11,105 nt of DNA, taken from positions 1 through 11,105 of the forward strand of contig CALSCO010000606.1 in the NCBI GenBank assembly GCA_943704415.1. Reading direction: 5' to 3'. Positions 1 to 8,658 of the stretch are shown piece after piece. Origin of the DNA: Parvularia atlantis. Lineage: Eukaryota > Opisthokonta > Rotosphaerida. The notes beneath the pieces were generated by a model. That model ran no database searches, was not told where the DNA came from, and was given only the letters and a program-made list of their open reading frames with translations. Every line of letters begins with the position of its first letter. The stretch's first letter is position 1. Made by a program: the position numbers and the translations under genes.

Positions 1-170
1 AGGGTGTTGTGGTGGCCAAATAGGTGATGTGTTGCCTGGCCGTCCCCTCCTTGTCGTCCCCGGCCCTGTGCCTGTGTGCTCCGTGCGTGTCGTGTGCCCA
101 ACGCGGTGTTTGAGGACACAAACACAGACCACAATGCAGCACGCACGACGCACCGCGGCGCACCACCCCT
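1..170. other. Non-coding flank downstream of RPS16
   Basis: No coding frame here has recognisable protein content, and I see no tRNA or other RNA gene. It is the region 3' of the minus-strand RPS16 gene, so it should hold that gene's 3' UTR and polyadenylation site. I see no AATAAA-like signal on the minus strand; a GT-rich stretch lies about 40-65 nt past the stop codon. The short open frame from 29 on the plus strand looks like chance. Confidence 0.5.
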
Positions 171-796
<626 letters not shown>

Positions 797-1031
797 CCTC
801 AACGCTGCGTCGCGCGCACCATCCGTCAGTCATCTGCACCATCCACAAGGGCGCGAGCGGCGGGGAGGGTGGCGGCCGAGGTGCGGCCGAGGTGCGGCCG
901 AGGTGCGGCCGAGGTACGCGCAAGCGGGCGCGATGTCGCGGTTCAGGGCATACGCGCTGCTTACGGTTTGATCGGAAGAGGACCATATACATGATCTCCT
1001 CAAGTACTGTGCATGCCCGCGAACGCGGCGC
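797..1031 (-). promoter_or_regulatory. RPS16 upstream/leader region
   Basis: This 235-bp gap separates the deformylase stop codon from the RPS16 start and must hold the RPS16 promoter plus the 3' end of the deformylase transcript. On the minus strand it contains a TATATG at about 984-989, four 11-bp repeats at 872-915, and just before the ATG a CTGAC followed about 20 nt later by CGCAG ending at 805. That last pair matches the 3' ends of the coding introns, so a 5' UTR intron ending at 805 is plausible; candidate donors are GTACCT (first base 917) and GTATGC (first base 953). No coding potential was seen on either strand. Confidence 0.5.
872..915. repeat. Four perfect 11-bp tandem repeats
   Basis: The unit GCGGCCGAGGT (plus strand; ACCTCGGCCGC on the minus strand) occurs four times in a row without mismatch, at 872, 883, 894 and 905. 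The array lies 76-119 nt upstream of the RPS16 start codon. Each unit contains CGGCCG, an EagI-like palindrome. The period is close to one helical turn, so a protein bound to each unit would sit on one face of the DNA. Function is unknown. Confidence 0.9.
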
Positions 1032-1988
1032 TCACCGGATAGGGCGCGGCATGGCCGGCGGCTGCAGCGCCTCGGGCAGCGGCATGTTGATATTGTCGAT
1101 GATGCGCAGCGTGTTGGACAGCATGCGCTGCGTGAACAACACGCCGCGCAGGTGGTCGTACTCGTGCTGCACCACGCGCGCCATGTAGTCGCTCAGGCTG
1201 CGGACCGGCCGTCAGATGGCGACGATGTGCGGGAGCAGGCGCACGCACACGAGGCGCACGGGCGCGTTGTCGAGGTCGCGCCCGCTGAGCTGCACCGTCC
1301 TCGCGCGTGGGACGAGGCCCGTGTACCCGGGCACGCTCAGACACGCCTGCCGCGCGCGTACCTCAGCCGTGCAGCGCCAAAGCGGTTCACCGCACCTCCC
1401 AGTCGTGCACCTCGTCCTTGTTGAGCACGGTGACGCTCGGGTTGACGATGAACTGCGCGCGCGTGTGCGGCGTCGGCCTTACACACATCCAGCCTGATCA
1501 CGTACCGTTAGCGGCACGGGCCGCACGCCGCGCTCGCGGTCCAGCGCCGCCGTCTCGCGCGTCATCCACGCCGGCTTGTACTGCAGCGCCATCACCTGCA
1601 GGCACTCGCCCACCTGCGGCGCCGACAGGCCCACGGGCGCAAGCGCGTCCATCGCCAGCACGTCACACATGTCGCGCACGAGCTGCGCCAGCCGCGCGCC
1701 GCCAAAGTCGCGCTCGGTCACGGGCAGCGCCACGCGCGCCAGCGTCGGCTCGCCGGCGTAGACCAGCTTGGGCGCGTAGTGCCGGTTGAAGTCGGTCGTG
1801 TTCGGCGGCGGGGGTGGCCCGCGCGGCACAGGCGGTGGCGTCGGCACGGAGCGCAGCGCGCCCGGGAAGGCCGCGGCGATGCTCGCGGCGGTGGCGGCCG
1901 CGCCCACGGCCGCGCCCTCGGACGCCGCGGCGCCGCTCTTGCTCGCCCCGATGGCCAAGCGCGCGAAGGGCAGCCGTCTCGCCGCCAT
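1032..1988 (-). CDS. Peptide deformylase, probably organelle-targeted, 4 exons
   Basis: Metalloenzyme that removes the N-formyl group from the first methionine of proteins made in mitochondria or plastids. Exons are 1988-1506, 1452-1396, 1346-1249 and 1197-1032, giving 267 residues plus TGA. Introns are 53, 49 and 51 nt (donors GTACGT, GTGCGG, GTGCGT). The three deformylase motifs are present: VGLSAPQVG at 119-127 (motif 1), EACLS at 180-184 (motif 2, with Ala where EGCLS is usual) and QHEYDH at 223-228 (motif 3). Expected metal ligands are Cys182, His224 and His228, with catalytic Glu225. The second intron falls inside motif 2, between E180 and A181. About 60 extra N-terminal residues, starting MAARRLPFARLA and rich in Ala with few acids, look like a transit peptide; mitochondrion and plastid cannot be told apart. 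An in-frame upstream extension runs into EFL1, so 1988 is the natural start. Confidence 0.93.
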
Positions 1989-2022
1989 TGGTTCTATTTC
2001 ATTCACAGCGACTACACGCCGC
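1989..2022 (-). promoter_or_regulatory. 34-bp spacer between EFL1 stop and deformylase start
   Basis: The whole intergenic distance between two same-strand genes is 34 bp. It is visibly more AT-rich than its surroundings. On the minus strand it contains an upstream ATG followed by AAA TAG, a two-codon upstream frame that ends five bases before the deformylase ATG. The spacer must carry the end of one transcript and the leader of the other, unless the transcripts overlap or are processed from a common precursor. Confidence 0.7.
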
Positions 2023-5000
2023 TTACTTCTTGAGCGTGCGCTGCTTGTCGGCGTGCTCGACGATCTTCTCGTCCACGGCGAGGCCCTGTGCGTCCGCACG
2101 ATGAGCCGCTGTCGGGCGCGCGGGCCGGCTGGGCACGCACCTTGCGCCGGCGCACCGCAAACATGTACCGCCGCGCCACGTTCTCCCGATCGGCCTTCTC
2201 GCCCAGGTCCTCAAGCTCCTCCTCGGTCGTCGGCACCCAGAACGGGTCCTGGTCGTACACCTCCCACCTGCGCCGGCGCGCCGTCAGAGCACCGACGCAC
2301 AAGCACGACGGACGCACCCGCTGAACACGAGCTGCGGACTCGCCAGACCCGACGTCTTGCTGCGGATCTCTGCACCACCACACACGCACGCGCATCGGTC
2401 GGGCAATCGCGCGCCGCCCGGCATCGCACGTACCGTCCGCAAAGCCAAAGCTCTCGACCACGGGCAGGGTCGCGCGAATGTTGAAGATCGACGTGCCCTC
2501 CTTCATCACCTCCGACAGGATCTTGCCCCGGCGCCGCGACAGCACACCGTACACCTTACCGAGCACGTCGGCTGCCGCACCACGTCAGCCCGCGGCCGGT
2601 CTGCGGCCGGGCGCCGCGCACCCGTCGCCTGGATCGTGCACGAGTACACCGCGAGCATCAGGCGCGGCGACCCGATCACGAACGCCTGCCGGCACGCCTC
2701 CTTCGTCGCCGAAATGATCTGACCGGTCGTCGGCCCGAAGCTACGGTGCTCTGCACGAACTGGTTGAATGCCACACTCGCGCGCGTGCACCCGTCCACAC
2801 ACCCTCCTGTTCGTCGTCCGCGCGCTGCACGCCCTCGATCGCGAAGCACACGCCCGCCATCGGCTCGTCGCACAGTGGCCCTGCGCGATCGCAGCGCGTC
2901 AGCAGCATGCCGACACGCGCAAACGTCCCCGCACCCGCGGCCGTTGCCAGCTGGAAGCCGTTGACGATCGCTGAGTCATACTCGCCGTGGTACGCGCCGC
3001 GCAGGCCTGACTGGGACAAGTCCTCGCTCGTCTGCGACATGGCCTCGTCGCCCTCGGCTAGGTTGTGGCACCTGCGCGCGCGTCCGTGAGCACTCGTGCG
3101 CGCGCGCCCGCAGACCCAGCAGCGCACACCCCTCGCCGTCGACCTCACGCAGCATCGGCGTCTTGCCGCTCCACTCGAGCGACGTGGGCGACACCCACCC
3201 GCTGCGGCGGCGTGCTGTCGGCGTGCGATGCTCAATCTGCGCGGCGTTCACGCACCTGTCGCCGGAGCTGTAGCCCGGGATCGCGTTCACGAGCACGCAC
3301 GTCCCCGCGCGCTTCGGCCCAAAGCTCCACACGCGCGGCAGCAGCGCGGCCCACTCGGGCCCGGCCTCGGCAAAGACCGCCTCGAGCGCGCCGTGGAACG
3401 CGTACAGTGCGTTCTTGTCTGCGCAATCACCCGGCATCACGCGACTCGTGCGCAACAGGCGGTGCTAAGCGCACCGGCCGCCGCGCGCGTCTGCAGCACC
3501 TTGAGCTGCTCGGCCGACTTTTCGAGGAACGCGTGGATGACGGGCGGCAGCTGGCGCACCGCCACCGTCACGTGCATCTGAACGTGCGTTCGCTCGCGTC
3601 AGCACCCTGCGCCGTCGCCGTTGCCCGGTCAGCACGCACCCGCTTGTTGGCCGTGCCAACGACGGCCACGACGTGCTTCTTCGTCGGCTCAAGCACTGCG
3701 CGCGCACGACACGCTGAGACGCGGGGCAGCGCAACGGGCGCGCCGCACCGATTGTCTCGCGGAACGGTACGATGGGCGTCGACTGCTCGATGCTGATCTT
3801 GGCGAAGCGCTCGCGCAGGTCCTTCATGCAGCTGGGACGGACGCGTCAGGTACGCGGCTGCACGTCTGCAACACGCGCGCACGCCGCACCGCTCCAGGTG
3901 CAGCTCGCCCGCCGTCACAAGGATGTGCTCGCCGGTGTCCTGCTGGATCACCTCGACCGACGGGTCGGCCTGGTTGAGCAGGCGCAGGCCCTCGACCAGC
4001 TGCGGCATCTTGACTGCGCGTCGGCTGCGCGTCAGCTCTGGGCCGCGCACAGAGACGCCATCACGGCACATACGCGGGTTGGTCGGCTCAAGCGCGACGC
4101 GCACGATCGGCGTGAGCTGCCCCGGCCCGCCGTCAGCGTCGTCGGCACAGCGCCAGCGGGCACGCACCGCGCCGTGCAGCTTGCCAAAGGGCGGGCACGC
4201 GAGCGTCGTCGATAGCGTGGCCGACTTGAGCACGGTCTCAGCCAGGCCCTCGATTGCCGCCAAGTTGCCCGGCGGCACCTGGCGCCGACGTCAACGCCGC
4301 GATCGAGCACGCGCGCGAGGACTTGCCGCACCTCCTCTAGCTCCTCCAGGTCGCGCCCCATCATCAGGTATATCCTCCCGATCGTCACACGGTGGTAGTG
4401 CTCGGAGGGGTCCTCCGGCTTGAACCTGCGTGAAGCGCGCACGCGCCTCAGCCACCGCCGCTTCGGTCCGCGCGGCGGCACCTCGGCAGCAGCACGTTGA
4501 TCTCTTGCCCGGGTCGCAGCGTGCCCGAGAACACGCGCGCAAAGCCCATGAAGACGTCCGAGTCGCTGCGCCGCGCGCGTGAGGGCGGTGGCCGCCGCGC
4601 AGCACGCCGACCCGCACCGCTTGGGCGCTGCGTTCTGCGCCGCCGCTGCCTGCGCCTCCTCGATCGGCAAAGTGGCCGCGCCATCTGCTGGTGCCACCGC
4701 GCCCGCCGCCGCCGCTTCCCTGCGCAGCTCGCCGTCGCATGAGACGCGGCGCACCTGAGCGAGGCCGGACGCACTTGGCCTTGGCGCGGCGCTCGCGCAG
4801 CTGCTCGGCGGTGAGCAGCACGCGCCGGTTGGACGGGAACGACTCGGGTGCGACGGCGACCTGCGCGGCCCAGCGTGGGCAGACACACAGCAAGCGGCAC
4901 GGCGCGGACCATCTTGGCCACGAACGCCGTCACGGGCGCGTCGGCATCGGCTCGGCAGTGCGCGATCGCCTCCTCGACGGCCGCGATCTCGGGCCTGGTC

Positions 5001-6751
5001 GACAGCGACTGGCACCGCCGCGCCGTGTCAGCAGCTGTTGGGCCACACCAAACACGTGCGGCAGCACCTTGAACGCGCCGGCGTAGGAAAAGTCCGGCTT
5101 GGCGCCGTGAAGGATCGTGGCGGCGCGCGCGAGCTGCGCCTGCCGCGGCGAGGGCAGCGTGTGCACGACCATGACTGGGCGGTGTGTGAGCCGCGCCGCA
5201 CGCGCACGGCTGCACGGGTCACGACGCACGCAGCACGGCGGTGGCCAGCGGCAGCCACTGCGACATGACGATGTGCACGAGCAGCTTGCCGTCCTTGATT
5301 TTCAAGTCGCGCGGCGGCACCTTGAGCTTGAGCGTGCTGACGATCTTCTCGACGCGGGCCGTGTCACTAGGGGGCGCGCGTGCGCCAGTGTGAGGCGCAA
5401 CGCGCGCACGTACGGCCGCAGCTCAGCGCACGGGTTAAGCATGACCGCGTCGTATACGGCCCAGATGTTCTCGAGCACGAACTGCACAAACATCGGCTTG
5501 AGCTTGCCGTGGCCCTGAGCGCGCCCAACAACGCGCTGGAAGGAGCAAACGCGTCACGGTCAGCGCGTCTGCGTCGCGCCGTCGAGCGGCGCACCTTGGC
5601 CTTCGGGTCGAGGTAAAAGTCGCCCCAGAGCGTCTTGCGCAGCACCTCCTCCTTCACGCCCAGCTTCTCGGCGTAGATCTGCGCGAACTGGTCCAGGCTG
5701 AACGCCCAGCCGTCGATGGCCGAGGCGAAGACGACGTTGCCGCGCTCCGGCACAAAGTAGATCTCCGAGTCGTCCTTGTCCTCCAGGCTCCAGTCAAACT
5801 CGCGCTCCTCCAGCGGCACCTTGCTGTTGTCCTGCGGGCGTACACCGTTGTCAGCGTGGGCAGCGTGGGCGCGAGGCGAGCACACGCGCACCTCGGCCGG
5901 CAGCGCGTCGCTCTCGTCCGCGAGGTCGCCCGCGAAGAGCATGCCCATGATCGCGTTGACCCGCTCGACGATGTTCTGCAGGTGCTGGTGCGCCTCCATC
6001 GGCGTCATGCGCAGCTCGGTGATGAGCCGGTCGATCTTGTTGAGCACGAGGCACGGCTTGACGTTCTCGTTCCAGGCCTGGCGCAGCACCGACATGGTCT
6101 GGGCGCGGCACCGGCCCTGGTCAGCGCGCTGCCGCCCGCGGTGCGCACGGCGGCGTGCTTGTGTGCTCACGCCCTCGACCACGTCCACCAGCACGAGCCC
6201 GCCGTCGCACAGGCGCACAGCCGTTGACACCTCGCTCGCAAAATCGACGTGGCCAGGCGAGTCAATCAGGTTGATTAGGTACTCGCGCGTCTCGGCGGTC
6301 TGGTCGTCCGCCTGGCAGATCGCGCGTTTGGGCAGCGTGAGCGCGCGGCACGGGCGGCGGTGACTCGGGTGACGCACGCGCTTGCGCAACACGCTGAAGT
6401 AGAGCGAGACGGCGCTCGACTTCATCGTGATGCCGCGCTCCTGCTCGTCGTCGCGGCTGTCGAGGTAGCGCACCTGCCGCGATCCGCCGCGCGCGCCCGC
6501 TCAGCCGCCCCGCGCGCCATCGCGCGTCGTGCGTCACCTTGCCGGCCATCTTGCTCGAGATGATGCCGTTGGACGCGAGCAGCGAGTCTGACAGCGTCGT
6601 CTTGCCTGCGCGCGCCTGATCAGCCGCCCGCCCGCGCCACCGCGCGGCGCGCACCGTGGTCGATGTGCGCAAGGATGCAGATGTTGCGCACGCGGTCCGC
6701 ATCGTGCTGCAGCCGGACGAGGCGCTCCTTCACACTTACGCTTGTCGTCAT
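2023..6751 (-). CDS. EFL1: EFL1/Ria1, ribosome-maturation GTPase related to EF-2, 29 exons
   Basis: Cytoplasmic GTPase that acts with SBDS to release eIF6 from late pre-60S subunits. Exons, from the start: 6751-6655, 6605-6538, 6473-6378, 6311-6159, 6098-5892, 5831-5595, 5535-5432, 5366-5230, 5174-5068, 5008-4910, 4860-4775, 4719-4618, 4565-4482, 4425-4332, 4278-4168, 4116-4074, 4013-3890, 3831-3749, 3695-3640, 3577-3475, 3418-3256, 3201-3130, 3071-2935, 2880-2803, 2750-2622, 2571-2434, 2369-2318, 2267-2141, 2085-2023. This gives 1049 residues plus TAA; human and yeast homologues are about 1100. GTPase motifs: AHIDHGKT (28-35), RGIT (68-71), DSPGH (104-108), NKID (158-161). Later blocks are [48 protein letters not shown] and [15 protein letters not shown], the last two diagnostic of EFL1 rather than EF-2. 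The insert before domain II is Ala-rich. Introns are 49-66 nt. Less certain junctions: introns ending at 5009, 4861 and 2751 (alternative donor or acceptor), and intron 6158-6099, which seems to start GC. Confidence 0.96.
6099..6158 (-). other. Probable GC-AG intron (EFL1 intron 4)
   Basis: The conserved GTPase-domain run [14 protein letters not shown] is rebuilt exactly only if the intron starts GCACGC directly after the Gln codon CAA and ends CCCAG before ACC. The resulting 60-nt intron has CTGAC ending about 20 nt before the acceptor, like its neighbours. The GT donor GTGAGC twelve bases upstream would delete four conserved residues (VSTQ); the GTGCGC ten bases downstream would break the frame. 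Confidence 0.65.
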
Positions 6752-6752
6752 G
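6749..6752. promoter_or_regulatory. Overlapping divergent start codons in CATG
   Basis: EFL1 starts on the minus strand with A at 6751, and the RING/TRAF gene starts on the plus strand with A at 6750, so both start codons share the self-complementary tetramer CATG. Each ATG has G at -3 on its own strand, and neither gene has another in-frame ATG between this point and its first conserved domain. As annotated there is no space between the genes; each leader and promoter would lie within the other's transcribed region. Unseen upstream non-coding exons could relax this. Confidence 0.7.
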
Positions 6753-8624
6753 GCCGCGAACGCTACCGTGACGTACGCAGAGCAAGTAAACGAGAACCTG
6801 GTGTGCGGCGTCTGCGCCGAGCCCTTCGAGGACCCGCAGCTGCTGCCGTGCGGGCACACGTGCGTGCGCGTGCATCGCACGTGTGCACGTACGGGGGAGA
6901 GCCGATCGGGCGTGTGCACGCGCAGCTTCTGCCGCGAATGCCTCGCGTGCGCCCTCGCCGTCAAGCACGAGTGCCCGCTCGACCGCTGCCACGTCGAACT
7001 GGCCGAGTGCCGGCCGGCCGGGCGCATCGTCACCAACCTGGTCCGGCGCGCGCGCGTGTGCGCACACAGCGGGCACGGCCTCAATCGTGCGCGTGCCCCA
7101 GGTCAACGAGCTGCGCGTCTTCTGCCCGCACCGCGACCGCGGATGCGCCGCGATCGTCGAGCGCCAGGCGCTGCACGCGCATCTGAGTGGCGCGTGCGAG
7201 CTGGCCGAGCAGCGGTGCGCACTCGGGCGACACGTGCCGGGCGCCCGCTGGCCGCTCAACCGCGGGCCAGATGCGCCAACAACGGCTGCCCGGCGTCGTT
7301 CACCCGCGCGACGCGCGTCGCGCACGAGGCCGTCTGTGCCTACGTGCCCACGCCGTGCCCGCTCTGCGAGGCGCCTGTGGCCCGCGCGCTGCTGGAGGTG
7401 GCGCCTCGATGCGTGCACCGGCTGCACTGATCCGCTGTGCGCGTCTAGACACACCAGCGCGACGACTGCCCGGAAGCGCATGTGGACTGCACGCGGTGCG
7501 GGACGTCGCTGCGGCGCACCGACCTGGGCGCCCACGCCGACGCGTGTGTCTCTGCCGTTGTCGCGTGTCCGAACGCCTCGTTGCGTCACCGCGTCCGGGC
7601 TGGAGCGCTGCTGACGCGTGCACGCGACGCAGGTACGGCTGCACGGCCTCATTCGAGCGGCGCACGCGGGCCGAGCATCTGGCGGTGTGCGCGCTCGAGC
7701 CGCTGCGCCCGTTCCTCGACCGCCAGCAGCAGCGGGTGCACGCGACGCTGTCACACGACGGCGTGAGGTGCTTACTGCGACCCGGCAGCTCGACGAGATG
7801 GCTGCTGTGAACACTGGGCTGGTGCAGCGCGTGAACGAGCTCGAGGCGGTCGTGCGAGCACTGCATGACGGTGCGGGCGAATGGTGTGCACGTATGTGTG
7901 CCGTCTGACAGCGCGCCGGCACAGCCCGCCAGGCCGGCGAGATGCTGCCGCCGATGCTGCCGCCGATGCCTCTGCCGCTTCCGCCGCCGCCGGTGATCCA
8001 GGAGGAGATGGACCTGATGCGCCGAGAGAACGAGCTGCTGCGGCAGGAGATCGACCGTGTGTGGCCCTTGCGCGTCCTTTGGTCGACCGTGCGCGGCTGA
8101 CGGGCGCGATCGCGCAGTGCTGCGCGAGGACACGCGGCGCATGGACGTGCTGCAGACCGTGCAGCGCTCGGCCGACAGCATGCGCTTCCACGAGGTTTGC
8201 GCGTGCCGCGCACCCGGCCGGCACGTTGTCTCACGGGCTCGTGCGTCAGGAACTGGACGTAGTCACGGCCACGACGCGCACGCTCCAGGCGCAGGTGTCG
8301 CGCCTGGCGGCCGAGGTGCAGACGCGCACCTTGCGGGGCGCTGCGTGTCTGATATTATGCCGCGGCGCAGGTCCTCGCGTCACACCGCAGCGCGCGCAAA
8401 AGTGCCTTTGCGCAGCCCGCCAGCTCAGCGACGGCGGCGGCAGGCACGGCGGCACCGCCCGCGTCATCATCCTCTTCCTCAGCCGCCGCTCCAGCACCAG
8501 CACCAACACAGCCAGTGGACGAAGCGGGTGTGTACAGCGCTGCGCTGGCATCGGTGTGCCGGCTCACGGTCGTGTGCGTGCGCGCGCAGCGCCAGGCCGG
8601 GGCCCGCGCCAGGGCAAGCTGTGA
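6750..8624 (+). CDS. TRAF6-like RING and TRAF-type zinc finger, coiled-coil protein, 12 exons
   Basis: Probable E3 ubiquitin ligase or signalling adaptor. Exons: 6750-6859, 6926-7040, 7102-7214, 7271-7397, 7449-7579, 7633-7735, 7789-7870, 7925-8056, 8118-8194, 8250-8315, 8371-8527, 8590-8624; 415 residues plus TGA. The RING has C19, C22, C34, H36, C39, C42, C53 and D56, a C3HC3D pattern with Asp as last ligand as in TRAF6. Residues about 83-225 hold several Cys/His-rich units of TRAF-type zinc finger character (for example CPNASYGCTASFERRTRAEH). Then come coiled-coil heptads (about 227-260 and 285-352) split by MLPPMLPPMPLPLPPPPV, and a Ser/Ala/Pro-rich tail ending GRGPRQGKL. No C-terminal MATH/TRAF-C domain is visible, so classical TRAF membership is not shown. 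Introns are 51-66 nt; only 3 of 11 donors are GTGCG, and GTTGCG, GTTTGC, GTCCGG and GTGGCG are weak, so single junctions are less secure than in the neighbours. Confidence 0.85.
7942..7965 (+). repeat. Two 12-bp repeats coding Met-Leu-Pro-Pro
   Basis: ATGCTGCCGCCG occurs twice in tandem, in frame, followed by a degenerate Pro/Leu-rich run. It encodes the start of a proline-rich hinge between the two coiled-coil segments of the RING/TRAF protein. A short in-frame repeat like this can vary in copy number between alleles. Confidence 0.85.
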
Positions 8625-8658
8625 CTGCCGTGCCTTCAGCATATGTACAACTGATGGT
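8625..8658. other. 34-bp spacer between convergent stop codons
   Basis: The RING/TRAF gene stops at 8622-8624 (plus) and the next gene at 8661-8659 (minus). The gap is AT-richer than its surroundings and includes CATATGTACA. No AATAAA is seen on either strand. Both 3' UTRs must overlap each other, and probably the neighbouring coding sequence, giving antisense transcript ends. Confidence 0.7.

Noticed and set aside
970-980. GATCGGAAGAG resembles the start of a common sequencing adapter
   Set aside because: Only 11 bases match, the flanking bases differ from the adapter on both sides, and the surrounding sequence is continuous genomic DNA in the RPS16 leader; chance is more likely.
2751-2802. 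Shorter version of EFL1 intron 24 ending nine bases earlier (43 nt)
   Set aside because: It also keeps frame, but 43 nt is below every other intron here; the 52-nt version is preferred, not proven.
6159-6170. GTGAGC as donor for EFL1 intron 4
   Set aside because: It would delete VSTQ, part of a run conserved in EFL1 and EF-2 GTPase domains; the GC donor keeps it.
6534-8234. 566-codon open frame on the minus strand
   Set aside because: It is antisense to the RING/TRAF gene and has Arg/Ala/Ser-rich composition without domains; long open shadows are expected at this GC content.
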